Shown: positions 16,110 to 22,880, counted from the first letter of the stretch. The stretch is DNA of 28,558 nt from a virus (IMGVR_UViG_3300017719_003638:1-28558); one strand, 5' to 3'. Numbers and translations: made by a program. Notes: generated from the letters alone by a model not told the origin.

Positions 16110-16372
16110 TAGGACTCTTCTTTATCCTTAACTTCTTTTTGTTCAATAACCTTGTAGGTTTCTGGTAGGTATGAAGTAAGGTTAGTTCTCTCAACTTCAG
16201 CACCCACTTGGATAAGTCTTACGAGTTCTCCTAGGAGTGGCTGTATTGTTTGTTGATAAAACTGTTGTGCCGCAACAGCTCTGTTAGCCTCTTCAGATAA
16301 GTCTTCTATGTTATAAGATCTTACCTCTTCATCTACCTTTACCGTTATTGTTGGCTTTTCTTTATTTTCCAT
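16109..16372 (-). CDS. Small helical phage protein with DUF6447-like opening (87 aa)
   Basis: The N-terminus ITVKVDEEVRSYNIEDLSEE followed by a long helix (ANRAVAAQQFYQQTIQPLLG) matches a common pattern of small phage proteins: a two-strand tag, an 'EDLSEEA' turn and a coiled-coil helix (DUF6447-like; recalled, not searched). Such proteins often sit with SSB and recombinase genes, as here. It has its own AAGGAG site and starts just after the SSB-like gene. Function is unknown; homodimerisation through the helix is likely. Confidence 0.55.
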   Translation of the reverse strand: MENKEKPTITVKVDEEVRSYNIEDLSEEANRAVAAQQFYQQTIQPLLGELVRLIQVGAEVERTNLTSYLPETYKVIEQKEVKDKEES

Positions 16373-16381
16373 GGTTACTCC

Positions 16382-16648
16382 TTAGAATGGTAAATCATCT
16401 TCTGTAATTCCAGATGGAAAAACTTCTTCTGATTTTTTTTCTGTTGCATTATACCCTTCTGTTTTTGGCATTACACTAAAACTCATTACGGGAGCTTTTG
16501 GATTTGCACCTGGTTTTCTTGCCCAACCATTCAGAAAGTATTCTTTGCCCTCAATATTTATACCCCCAGTATAATCTGGTTGTGTTTCTTTTTCTTTTTT
16601 ATCGTTTTTCCAAATAGATCCACGATTACTATTGTCATACTGTTTCAT
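16382..16648 (-). CDS. SSB-like single-strand DNA-binding protein with acidic C-terminal tip (88 aa)
   Basis: The N-terminus YDNSNRGSIWKNDKKEKETQ is followed by PDYTGGINIEGKEYFLNGWA. The 'DN.n.G.i.kN.kk....PDY.G.i.i.GkeY...aW' pattern belongs to small phage OB-fold-like ssDNA-binding proteins. The protein ends EDDLPF, an acidic-hydrophobic tip like the DDDIPF tail of bacterial SSB that recruits repair and replication proteins. At 88 residues it is shorter than cellular SSB. It stands downstream of ERF and exonuclease genes, as SSB often does in phage recombination operons, and is preceded by an AGGAGA ribosome site. Confidence 0.75.
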   Translation of the reverse strand: MKQYDNSNRGSIWKNDKKEKETQPDYTGGINIEGKEYFLNGWARKPGANPKAPVMSFSVMPKTEGYNATEKKSEEVFPSGITEDDLPF

Positions 16649-16807
16649 TTATTTCTCCTTTTTAGACCAGTCTTCTAAAACTTTATTTACAATATAAGCA
16701 ATCTTTCTGTCATTAAATCTATGACCTTCTATCTTGCTAACTTTTACAAGCTTATCGTATATATCGCTGTCGATTCTTGAGCTAATTGATTTTTTATTAT
16801 TAGCCAT
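16649..16807 (-). CDS. Ribbon-helix-helix (CopG/Arc-like) small DNA-binding protein (52 aa)
   Basis: The frame starts at an ATG overlapping the exonuclease stop and ends immediately before the SSB-like gene. The N-terminal strand KSISSRIDSDIYDKLVKVSK followed by a short turn and a second helix (DRKIAYIVNKVLEDW) fits the ribbon-helix-helix fold: strand with alternating polar/hydrophobic residues, helix A, helix B. Such proteins bind DNA as dimers and often repress their own operon. It is the only candidate transcription regulator in the recombination operon. It is too short for most gene callers, but the coupled context supports it. Confidence 0.7.
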   Translation of the reverse strand: MANNKKSISSRIDSDIYDKLVKVSKIEGHRFNDRKIAYIVNKVLEDWSKKEK

Positions 16808-17756
16808 TTTTTTCCTCCAATAGCTTGGTATAAATCCTAGAGTCTCCTTCAGACCTGTAACTTTCCATCACATCTCTGGGGATTTCCTGTTCCTTAACCA
16901 ACCTAGCGTAGTTTATTCTTCCTCTTGCTTGTGTCATGTGACACTTCACTTGTGAGGTACTAAATGCTCCGCCATGTTTTGCTATTAACACAGCAGACAA
17001 TATCTTTTTCCTTTCATCTAGGATTAAAGCCTTGTCCTTGAGCTCTTTCAGTTCTTTTAAAACAGATGCTAATTCAGACGTATCATCTTCATCATCAACT
17101 GACTTATAATTTATTCCAGGCTCTTCTTTGTCTTGAGTCCACCTTTCAATATAATTTGGGTCTAGTTTTTTTTCTGCATACCAGTCCATAAATTCTTTTG
17201 CTTTTGGTATATATGTTTTTGCCCAATCTTTATCTCTCTTGACCCACTCTTCATAATGCTCTTCATCGCTATACCATTGAAAAAATAACATTTCATCTAA
17301 GTCCATGCACTCTAAAGCCATTTGTATTTGATGCCAATAATTTCTTTTGTCTTGCTTAACATCTTTACAAGGCTTACCTTGAGGACATTTAACCTCAACA
17401 GCAGAAACATTTCCATTTCTACCTTCAAGCATTATTCCGTCTGGAGATATACCAAGCCAATCATACTTTGGGTGCACCACAAAAGATGGTTGTGTTATTT
17501 TATATCCCATTCTCTCTAAGGTTTTTAAGGCTAAGGGCTCGCTGTCTGTACCGTGTTTCATTGCAAACATAGCAAATTGATTAAATGGGTCTTGTGATAA
17601 TCCGTTAGACTCTCTATACATATCTCTTCCCAAAGACTCCCATTGATCTCCCTTTGTCCAAATACATTCTTGTGCGGTCTTACAGAGCCTTGTGCCAGTG
17701 ATTCTATTTGCTCTTTGTTGATGCCAAGCCTCTGATCCTTGTTTAATTTTTTGCAT
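16800..17756 (-). CDS. YqaJ-type / lambda-Exo-like recombination exonuclease (318 aa)
   Basis: Opens with QGSEAWHQQRANRITGT, the hallmark 'GS.eWh..R...iTgS' of YqaJ/lambda-Exo proteins. The PD-(D/E)XK centre is clear: E73 in HGTDSEP, D106 in GISPDGI, E121 and K123 in VEVKCP, then HQIQMAL (142-148). The enzyme degrades one strand of double-stranded DNA ends to give 3' overhangs, which the neighbouring ERF protein can anneal. Residues from about 225 form a coiled-coil-like C-terminal extension. Its ATG overlaps the ERF gene stop (TAATG), so annealase and exonuclease are coupled, as in Red-type pairs. Confidence 0.93.
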   Translation of the reverse strand: MQKIKQGSEAWHQQRANRITGTRLCKTAQECIWTKGDQWESLGRDMYRESNGLSQDPFNQFAMFAMKHGTDSEPLALKTLERMGYKITQPSFVVHPKYDWLGISPDGIMLEGRNGNVSAVEVKCPQGKPCKDVKQDKRNYWHQIQMALECMDLDEMLFFQWYSDEEHYEEWVKRDKDWAKTYIPKAKEFMDWYAEKKLDPNYIERWTQDKEEPGINYKSVDDEDDTSELASVLKELKELKDKALILDERKKILSAVLIAKHGGAFSTSQVKCHMTQARGRINYARLVKEQEIPRDVMESYRSEGDSRIYTKLLEEKNG

Positions 17757-18373
17757 TACTTAACTACCTTGCTGTATAAAAGATTTAACTGGACTCTAGT
17801 TTCTTTGTCGTTACTAAGCTCTGCAACCTTGTCGTATTGTTGAAATAGTTTTAGGGCTTTTTCTTTATCTTTATAAACCTTTCTAAGTTGTGTTTTAAAC
17901 TCTTCTATAATAGAAACCTCTTCTTGGTCGGCTTCAGGTTTTGAGTTTTTATCAACCCCTTCCATCTCTGGTTCAACAACTCCCTCAAAAGGGACACAAA
18001 ATGTTTCCAATAAAGCATTTCTATAAGCAAAAGATCTTGCAGCCTCTAGGTCTTTGGCTTGTTGTGATAAGCTATGACCAACATAAGACCTGTCAATAAA
18101 AGACCCATCCTCTGTACATAAAAACCTAAGAGTTCCAACAACTCTAGTTAAAGTATTCTTACCGTCTATAAATTTAGTAGAAACATTTAACCCCGGTTGT
18201 ACAATTGTTAATATTTTGTTTTCAAATAAAGGTTTTGAAAAAGACTGAATGATCTGGTCAATACCTCTGTAATTATATTTTTGATAGTTGTTAACACCTT
18301 CTTTTGCGATAGGGTTTAAAACCATGTATTCTTGAACGCATTGTAAAGCTTCGTATATTTTTTCTTTTGCCAT
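17756..18373 (-). CDS. erf: ERF-family single-strand annealing recombinase (205 aa)
   Basis: Residues 33-41 (YNYRGIDQI) and 99-125 (GHSLSQQAKDLEAARSF, then AYRNALLETF) are the ERF superfamily signature. ERF proteins form rings that anneal complementary single strands, used for phage recombination and genome circularisation. The gene is the first of the leftward recombination operon, with AAGGAG eight bases before the ATG and a sigma70-like promoter just upstream. The C-terminal 65 residues are acidic and helical, as usual in the family. Length is normal for phage ERF proteins. Confidence 0.92.
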   Translation of the reverse strand: MAKEKIYEALQCVQEYMVLNPIAKEGVNNYQKYNYRGIDQIIQSFSKPLFENKILTIVQPGLNVSTKFIDGKNTLTRVVGTLRFLCTEDGSFIDRSYVGHSLSQQAKDLEAARSFAYRNALLETFCVPFEGVVEPEMEGVDKNSKPEADQEEVSIIEEFKTQLRKVYKDKEKALKLFQQYDKVAELSNDKETRVQLNLLYSKVVK

Positions 18374-18392
18374 ATTATTTCTCCTTGGAATA

Positions 18393-18421
18393 ATTGTATT
18401 CTTTATAATATATTAAATCAA
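18393..18421 (-). promoter_or_regulatory. Sigma70-type promoter for the leftward recombination/integrase operon
   Basis: Read on the minus strand: -35 TTGATT (18421-18416), exactly 17 bp spacer, -10 TACAAT (18398-18393). Transcription would start near 18386, about 13 bases before the ERF start codon, just in front of the AAGGAG site. It points away from the replication operon, making 18374-18474 a divergent control region. Confidence 0.65.
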
Positions 18422-18424
18422 GTA

Positions 18425-18454
18425 TTTACAATAATTATATTTATGTGCTTTAAT
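18425..18454 (+). promoter_or_regulatory. Candidate promoter for the rightward replication operon
   Basis: TTTACA (18425-18430), 18 bp spacer, TTTAAT (18449-18454), with the initiator ATG at 18475 and GAGGG as ribosome site. The -10 part falls within the 23-bp element also found before 5540. It is weaker than the leftward promoter but in the expected place; the two promoters are back to back and not overlapping. Confidence 0.45.
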
Positions 18455-18471
18455 GTTCTCTTACGAGGGAA
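18449..18471 (+). promoter_or_regulatory. Second copy of the 23-bp element shared with 5517-5539
   Basis: Begins TTTAATG, contains TCTTAC, and ends in a GAGGGAA ribosome site just before the initiator start codon. It matches the copy in front of the internal virion block at 19 of 23 bases. Same distance class to a start codon in both places suggests a common promoter or leader. Confidence 0.4.
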
Positions 18472-18474
18472 AAT

Positions 18475-19107
18475 ATGTCATTGGAATACATCACTAAAGT
18501 TTTAAAAGTGGAAGTTAACTCTACGCAAAAACTTATACTAATAGTATTAGCAAATTACTCTGATGAATTTGGTCAGTCATATCCATCACATAGAAAGTTA
18601 ACAGAACTTACCAACCTATCTCTTACAGCTATAAAAGATAATCTTAAAAAGCTTAAGGAAATAGGATACTTGGATTGGGAAAAAAGAAATAATACAAGCA
18701 ATCTTTATAAGTTAAAGGTGTCGCCGTCAGGTGGCTACCCCCCGCCGTCAGGTGGCTACAATACTAAAGGTAATACTAAACAAATATATATATTAGATTT
18801 AGATAGGATGAATGAAATTTATAAAGAGCAATGCGATAAGGTTTTCTATCAGCATAGTGCTAACTCATTCAAAGCCAATACAAGATGGAAAGAGCTGCGT
18901 GAATTGGGGAGAAAAGGAATAATATCTCCAAAGACAGGCAAGAAGATAGATTTAACTACTGAAGAGTTTTGGTATAAATATTTTGAGATAGCAAATTCAG
19001 ATGGTCATAAGAAATGGATTAGATCTTTCTGGGCTAAGAAACCAACCCTTATGACAATGATAGGTCTAAATCAATTTGAAGCAATAATAGAGAGAAGATA
19101 TGGATAA
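18475..19107 (+). CDS. Replication initiator with winged helix-turn-helix (lambda O / DnaD-like role, 210 aa)
   Basis: Residues 1-80 form a winged helix domain: STQKLILIVLANYSDEFGQS, recognition region YPSHRKLTELTNLSLTAIKD, wing EIGYLDWEKRNN. Domains of this type open many phage replication initiators. A Ser/Pro/Gly linker (83-95, SPSGGYPPPSGGY) is encoded by two perfect DNA repeats that resemble origin iterons. The C-terminal part (105-210) is helical, with FWYKYFEIAN and WIRSFWAKKP, and probably contacts the helicase. DnaB follows with an 8-base overlap, the usual initiator-helicase pair. Family naming is by architecture; a DnaD-like C-terminus is not certain. Confidence 0.8.
   Translation: MSLEYITKVLKVEVNSTQKLILIVLANYSDEFGQSYPSHRKLTELTNLSLTAIKDNLKKLKEIGYLDWEKRNNTSNLYKLKVSPSGGYPPPSGGYNTKGNTKQIYILDLDRMNEIYKEQCDKVFYQHSANSFKANTRWKELRELGRKGIISPKTGKKIDLTTEEFWYKYFEIANSDGHKKWIRSFWAKKPTLMTMIGLNQFEAIIERRYG
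18722..18810 (+). repeat. Iteron-like repeats and AT-rich tract inside the initiator gene: candidate replication origin
   Basis: A perfect 17-bp direct repeat CGCCGTCAGGTGGCTAC occurs at 18722-18738 and 18743-18759 (period 21 bp, two helical turns). It is followed by AATACTAAA twice at 18760-18768 and 18772-18780, then a run of A/T (ATATATATTAGATTTAG) to about 18810. The repeats are GC-rich in an AT-rich gene. Lambda-type phages keep iterons for the O initiator inside the O gene next to an AT-rich unwinding region, which is the same arrangement. Confidence 0.6.
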
Positions 19108-20404
19108 TATTTATGAGTTAGAGGCAAACATAATTGGCTCAATGGTTTTGGATTATAAAAGATTTCAAAGTGCACAAGAAAAAGGATTGATGCCAGATGA
19201 CTTTGATGTAATTTCTTATAAGAACGCTTACGAAATTATGATTAGAGAAAATGCAAATGACATAGTTACCATTAGAACAAATATGGATAATGATATTATG
19301 TTTAAGGAGGTGCAAGAAGCAAGTGCTTACTGTGTAAGCTCAGCAGGATTTGATGGGTGGATTGATCTTATGCAAGACAAGTCAGCTAATAATAAATTAT
19401 TGCGACTTGCTGAAGAAATACCAAGAATTGTTGGGGAAAAAATAAGCATAGCAGAAAAAATAGACACGGTAAATCAGTTACTTATAGACAATAAGATAAC
19501 AAAAAACAATGGAACACCAAGAGAGATTAAGGACATACTTGAGACAGTTCATCAAGAATTAAAAAATGCAGGAACAAATTTACAGAACATAGTAAAGACA
19601 GGGTTTACGCAAATAGATAAAAAAATTAGAGGATTTAAACCAGGGGACTTGGTTATAGTTGCAGGTAGACCGGGAATGGGTAAGACCACGTGGGCTTTAA
19701 ATATAGCAACAAATAATATTTTTGCACATAAAAACGTATTAATTTTTAGTCTTGAGATGACTAATGAGCAGCTCATAAAAAAGATTGTAAGTTCTGAATC
19801 AGGTATATCTATTGATAAAATGGATGGCGGAAATCTAACAGCGTCAGACTGGAGATTGTTTGAAGAAACAAAAAACAAGTTATCTCAATCCAACTTATAT
19901 GTTTATGATAAGTCTCCAATAACAATAGAAACACTTGTTAACAAAGCAAAATCAATTCAGGCGGTTAAGCAGATAGACTTAATAATTGTGGACTACCTAC
20001 AGCTTTTAATGACAACAAGCAAAGCACCAGCAGGATCAGATAACAGAACAGCGTCTATGACTTATATATCAAACCTTTTAAAAGGATTGGCAAAAGAAAT
20101 AGGCTGTCCTTTAATATCTTTATCTCAACTCAATCGTGGTGTTGAATCAAGACCAGATAAAAGACCATTGCTTTCAGACCTAAGAGACTCTGGTTCTATA
20201 GAACAAGACGCGGATATGGTTATAATGCTGTATAGAGAAGATTATTATGATGCATTAGACACAGGTTTGTCTGAAGTGATAGTTAAAAAGAATAGAATGG
20301 GAGAGATGGGAACATTTGAACTAAGTTTTGATGGCTCACTATCCAAGTTTATAGACCCAGAAGACAGGGCTTTCGGGAGGAAAAAAGAATATGGACCAAT
20401 CTGA
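19100..20404 (+). CDS. dnaB: Replicative DNA helicase, DnaB family (434 aa)
   Basis: Residues 1-100 match the DnaB N-terminal helical domain (LEANIIGSMVLD). The RecA-like motor domain starts about 165 with GFTQIDKKIRGFKPGDLVIV. Walker A is GRPGMGKT (189-196), then FSLEMTNEQL (216-225), Walker B IIVDYLQL (295-302), SQLNRGVE (342-349) and DLRDSGSIEQDADMV (360-373) of motif H4. The hexamer unwinds DNA 5' to 3' at the fork. Length is typical of phage and bacterial DnaB (430-470). It is loaded by the upstream initiator in the inferred scheme. No intein or frameshift. No polymerase gene is in this window. Confidence 0.97.
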   Translation: MDNIYELEANIIGSMVLDYKRFQSAQEKGLMPDDFDVISYKNAYEIMIRENANDIVTIRTNMDNDIMFKEVQEASAYCVSSAGFDGWIDLMQDKSANNKLLRLAEEIPRIVGEKISIAEKIDTVNQLLIDNKITKNNGTPREIKDILETVHQELKNAGTNLQNIVKTGFTQIDKKIRGFKPGDLVIVAGRPGMGKTTWALNIATNNIFAHKNVLIFSLEMTNEQLIKKIVSSESGISIDKMDGGNLTASDWRLFEETKNKLSQSNLYVYDKSPITIETLVNKAKSIQAVKQIDLIIVDYLQLLMTTSKAPAGSDNRTASMTYISNLLKGLAKEIGCPLISLSQLNRGVESRPDKRPLLSDLRDSGSIEQDADMVIMLYREDYYDALDTGLSEVIVKKNRMGEMGTFELSFDGSLSKFIDPEDRAFGRKKEYGPI

Positions 20405-20726
20405 AAATTTTCATCAACAGTTAAGAGACATAATACCAAGGATATCAGAGGCTAGAGTAAATGTCCTTAAGGCAGATGTTGGTCTTAAAAGAGTATTTTG
20501 GAGAGAGCTTTGTATAGCAAAAGAAGAAGGTGAGAGAAGTTATAACTCTCAAAAATCTAAAGCAGAATCTACTGATGAATACGCCCAGGCATCTATGAAG
20601 GTTGCTGTTGCCAAAGCATCACTTGATGCACTACAAACAGAAAAACTTGCAGTAGATATGCAGTTTGAGGAATGGAGAACAAAAATGGCTAACTTGAGGA
20701 TGGAAAGAAATAGATATGGGGCATGA
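20391..20726 (+). CDS. Coiled-coil phage protein of unknown function (111 aa)
   Basis: Starts inside the end of the DnaB gene (14-base overlap; the GGGAGG before it is the ribosome site). Almost entirely helical, with Lys/Glu/Ala heptads (SEARVNVLKADVGLKRVF, then AVAKASLDALQTEKLAVDMQ). Small coiled-coil proteins of this kind occur after helicase genes in many phages, but no named family is recognised. The two following genes also overlap, so it belongs to the replication operon. Confidence 0.65.
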   Translation: MDQSENFHQQLRDIIPRISEARVNVLKADVGLKRVFWRELCIAKEEGERSYNSQKSKAESTDEYAQASMKVAVAKASLDALQTEKLAVDMQFEEWRTKMANLRMERNRYGA

Positions 20727-20874
20727 TAATTTTAAAAGCTTTTGCAGAATGATGCATGAAGAGTGTAGGTCTGAAAGAAGAAAGCATAACGAGAAAGAAA
20801 TAAGCTTCGAGGATTACATTAAGGCTAACAATAAAATGTTATTAAAGAAATATGCAGGGCAGATCCCCAAATAA
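20716..20874 (+). CDS. Small basic protein between coiled-coil and Ref-like genes (52 aa)
   Basis: Not recognised. The ATG lies inside the end of the upstream gene and the stop lies inside the Ref-like gene, so the frame bridges two accepted genes by coupled overlaps. It has an N-terminal segment with Cys10, Met and His (FKSFCRMMHEECRSERRKHN) and a C-terminal helix (DYIKANNKMLLKKYAG). It is strongly charged and has no membrane segment. Continuity and codon use argue for a real gene. Confidence 0.6.
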   Translation: MGHDNFKSFCRMMHEECRSERRKHNEKEISFEDYIKANNKMLLKKYAGQIPK

Positions 20875-21154
20875 AGAAGAGAAAGATTGGATGGATGCTA
20901 TATCTAACTTTGGATGTATTGTCTGTCATCTTTTTTACGATTGTTATTCTCCGTCAGAGGTGCATCATATAGATGGAAAAACAAAACCAAACGCACACTT
21001 GATGTCGTTAAGCCTCTGTTACAAACATCACAGAGAAGGAATCAACAACGATCTTTATGTTTCACGACATCCTTTTAAACGAGAGTTTGAGAAAAGATAC
21101 GGAAAACAAACTGATCTTTTAATAAAACTTAGGGAGTTAATAAACAATGAGTAA
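20852..21154 (+). CDS. Ref-like RecA-dependent nuclease (100 aa)
   Basis: Zinc/HNH signature of the P1 Ref family: C22-x-x-C25 (FGCIVC), H38-H39-I (EVHHIDGKTKPNAH), C56 with H59-H60 (LCYKHHRE), then SRHPFKREFEKRYG. Ref is an HNH-type nuclease that, in P1, cuts DNA at RecA-made displacement loops and enhances recombination. The core of P1 Ref is of similar length and many phages encode only this compact form. Here it sits in the replication operon after DnaB. Nuclease identity is fairly firm from the metal ligands; RecA dependence is inferred from the family. Confidence 0.8.
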   Translation: MQGRSPNKEEKDWMDAISNFGCIVCHLFYDCYSPSEVHHIDGKTKPNAHLMSLSLCYKHHREGINNDLYVSRHPFKREFEKRYGKQTDLLIKLRELINNE

Positions 21155-21290
21155 TCATGGAGAGTGGAAAGGCGGTAAGGGTTCTGTAAGAAGAAACTCT
21201 AACGAAAAACTATATTCAGAAAACTGGGATAAGATTTTTAATAAAAAAAATAAGGAAGATAAATGCCAAAAAGAAAAAAAGAAAAGATAA
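21147..21290 (+). CDS. Conserved small phage protein of the GGKGSxRR type (47 aa)
   Basis: The first half HGEWKGGKGSVRRNSNEKLY leading to SENWDKIF is a pattern I recognise from short anonymous genes in many tailed phages; the rest is Lys-rich and overlaps the next gene (start 21263) in another frame. It starts inside the Ref-like gene. No function is known. Conservation of the N-terminal motif is the reason to call it despite its size. Confidence 0.7.
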   Translation: MSNHGEWKGGKGSVRRNSNEKLYSENWDKIFNKKNKEDKCQKEKKKR

Positions 21291-21556
21291 ATTATAAGTA
21301 CAACGAAGGCGAACTGATTAACGAGTTCGCAAAGTATGTAGATAAAACATATGAGCAACACTATTCCTTAAACAAGTTTCAGGCTACAGAATTTATTATG
21401 GATAGCGGTCACGGAGAGGGATTCTGCATGGGTAATGTTATGAAATATGCACAACGCTATGGCAAAAAAGAAGGCAAGAACAGGGCTGACATACTTAAAG
21501 TAATTCATTATGGGTTCTTTGCACTGTACAACCACGACATGCAAAACAAGAAGTGA
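21263..21556 (+). CDS. DUF3310-like (T7 gp1.7 / SaV-like) small protein (97 aa)
   Basis: Residues 50-85 (HGEGFCMGNVMKYAQRYGKK, then ADILKVIHYGFFAL) match the DUF3310 pattern '..GNviKYi.R...K....DL.Ka..Yl'. The T7 relative gp1.7 is a nucleotide kinase acting on TMP/GMP; other relatives are uncharacterised. The gene lies in the replication operon, overlapping the previous gene and with a GTG-started gene following. A nucleotide or DNA metabolism role is plausible but unproven; the match covers only the conserved core. Confidence 0.65.
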   Translation: MPKRKKEKINYKYNEGELINEFAKYVDKTYEQHYSLNKFQATEFIMDSGHGEGFCMGNVMKYAQRYGKKEGKNRADILKVIHYGFFALYNHDMQNKK

Positions 21557-21846
21557 AACATGTTACCGTCTTTGGAGATATAGATTTACTGAGCTATGCA
21601 CACAAGATTGCCAACATGCCATCACAGGCGGATAGAATAAAATATTTAGAAGATGTAGATGAAAAGTTTTATGATTTGTTGTATCTTTTATCTATGCAGA
21701 TGGGAGTCTGCAATACCATTGCAAGGCTTTCGACTCGGGAAAAAAGAAAGGAAGCATGGGAAGAATTACCAGATCATACCAGGTCACTTAAGAGTATGAA
21801 GGGAATGGTCTATAATAAAGTAGTTAGAAAATTTAGAAGGAGATAA
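21553..21846 (+). CDS. Phage protein of unknown function, GTG start (97 aa)
   Basis: The GTG at 21553 overlaps the end of the DUF3310-like gene by four bases and is chosen because the next ATG would remove 20 well-formed residues. The product is helical, with DRIKYLEDVDEKFYDLLYLL, a central hydrophobic helix, and a basic tail (GMVYNKVVRKFRRR). No family was recognised. Its codon use and coupling are like its neighbours. Confidence 0.6.
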   Translation: MKHVTVFGDIDLLSYAHKIANMPSQADRIKYLEDVDEKFYDLLYLLSMQMGVCNTIARLSTREKRKEAWEELPDHTRSLKSMKGMVYNKVVRKFRRR

Positions 21847-21848
21847 TT

Positions 21849-21938
21849 ATGCCACAAGGAAAAGGAACATACGGATCTAAAGTTGGAAGACCGCCAATGA
21901 AAAAAGGAAAAAAGAAAACCGCTAAAAAGAAAAAGTAA
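21849..21938 (+). CDS. Lys-rich micropeptide (29 aa)
   Basis: Starts three bases after the previous stop and ends in a TAATG shared with the next ATG. More than a third of the residues are Lys; the beginning QGKGTYGSKVGRPPMKKGKK resembles short basic peptides found in marine phage gene clusters. It is the first of a run of very basic small genes. The coupled stop/start supports translation; function is unknown. Confidence 0.6.
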   Translation: MPQGKGTYGSKVGRPPMKKGKKKTAKKKK

Positions 21939-22123
21939 TGGCTTCTAAAAAGAAATCCACAGTCAACTCTGCTGGTAACTATACGAAACCAACCATGCGT
22001 AAGAACCTGTTTAATCGTATAAAGGCAGGATCAAAAGGTGGTAGAGCTGGTCAGTGGTCAGCAAGAAAAGCCCAAATGTTAGCAAAAATGTATCGAGCAA
22101 AGGGCGGAGGATATAAAAAATGA
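21938..22123 (+). CDS. Small basic conserved phage protein (61 aa)
   Basis: After a Lys-rich start, the core NLFNRIKAGSKGGRAGQWSA leading to RKAQMLAKMYRAKGGGY is a motif seen in many phage small proteins ('KAGsKGG..GQWSARKaQ.la..Y...GGGY'). No biochemical function is known. The strong positive charge suggests nucleic acid contact. The ATG overlaps the previous stop and its TGA overlaps the next ATG. Second member of the basic cassette. Confidence 0.75.
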   Translation: MASKKKSTVNSAGNYTKPTMRKNLFNRIKAGSKGGRAGQWSARKAQMLAKMYRAKGGGYKK

Positions 22124-22251
22124 TTGGTAAATTATTTGACAGGTTTATTGAGTGGAGCCTTAACAGGCAAGAACAACACTTAATGCAGAAACCTAAACCC
22201 AAGAGAAAAGTCTCAAGGGTAAGACGCAGGGCTAACGCTAAAAAGAAATAA
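22120..22251 (+). CDS. Small basic protein with amphipathic N-terminal helix (43 aa)
   Basis: Starts in an ATGA overlap with the previous gene. N-terminus MIGKLFDRFIEWSLNRQEQH can form an amphipathic helix; the second half is almost pure Lys/Arg (KPKPKRKVSRVRRRANAKKK). Not a known family. Third member of the basic cassette; too short for most gene callers but with overlapping start and a good context. Confidence 0.6.
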   Translation: MIGKLFDRFIEWSLNRQEQHLMQKPKPKRKVSRVRRRANAKKK

Positions 22252-22254
22252 GTT

Positions 22255-22497
22255 ATGCCTTTAAAGAAAGCACAAAAGTCTTTAATAAGATGGACAAAAC
22301 AAAAATGGAGAACAGCTAGTGGTAAAAAATCTAGCAAGACTGGAGAGGTTTATGCTCCAGCCAAGACCATTGCTAAGTTGAAGTCCACAGCCAAGGGTAG
22401 GAAGAAACTATCTAAGGCAAATACGGTTAAGAGAAAAGCAACCGCAAAGGGTAAACAACATGCCAAACACGGACTGCACAAGGGAAGGAAAAGATAA
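22255..22497 (+). CDS. DUF5872-like basic protein (80 aa)
   Basis: IRWTKQKWRTASGKKSSKTG followed by EVYAPAKTIAKLKS and a Lys-rich end (KGKQHAKHGLHKGRKR) matches the DUF5872 pattern 'WT.q.W.t.sGk.S..tGe.Y.P...i..L' found in marine phages, large DNA viruses and algae. Its biochemical role is unknown. About a third of the residues are Lys or Arg. The stop overlaps the next ATG (TAATGG). Fourth member of the basic cassette. Confidence 0.75.
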   Translation: MPLKKAQKSLIRWTKQKWRTASGKKSSKTGEVYAPAKTIAKLKSTAKGRKKLSKANTVKRKATAKGKQHAKHGLHKGRKR

Positions 22498-22832
22498 TGG
22501 CTACAGTAAAAGATACTAAAAGAGTTTCAAACGGAGTCGTTTACAGGGGTAAGAAATACCCTGGGTTTAACAAACCAAAAAGAAACAGTGGGTCAAGCAA
22601 ACACAAGATGGAGGTTCTTGCTAAAAAGGGTAATGAAATTAAGGTCGTCAGATTTGGTCATAAAGACTATGGTCATAATTACTCTAGTAAAGCTAGGGAC
22701 AACTATCTTAAACGATCCGCAGGAATCAAGAACAAATCTGGTGGGCTTACGAAGGATGATAAGTTCTCTGCAAACCACTGGGCGAGAAAAGTATTATGGG
22801 CAGGCAAAGGCGGAAAGAAAAAAAGTCCCTAA
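22497..22832 (+). CDS. Basic conserved phage protein, DUF5754-like core (111 aa)
   Basis: The core KKGNEIKVVRFGHKDYGHNY continues through ARDNYLKR to a C-terminal HWARKVLW. The 'k.v.FG...y.dy......r..yl.R........saghws+.lLW' layout recalls DUF5754, a family of viral and phage proteins without known role; this is memory of the pattern, not a search. Some relatives have been reported as virion-associated, which would fit a DNA-binding job. It ends the basic cassette; the following 48 bp hold no clear terminator. Confidence 0.65.
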   Translation: MATVKDTKRVSNGVVYRGKKYPGFNKPKRNSGSSKHKMEVLAKKGNEIKVVRFGHKDYGHNYSSKARDNYLKRSAGIKNKSGGLTKDDKFSANHWARKVLWAGKGGKKKSP

Positions 22833-22880
22833 AATATATCTTAGATGAATTAATTTACAATTTCGTTTATCATAATAGGT

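Noticed and set aside
22588-22848. 86-codon frame overlapping the last basic-cassette gene in another frame
   Set aside because: The 22497-22832 frame has a recognisable core and coupled start; the alternative is a shadow without context.
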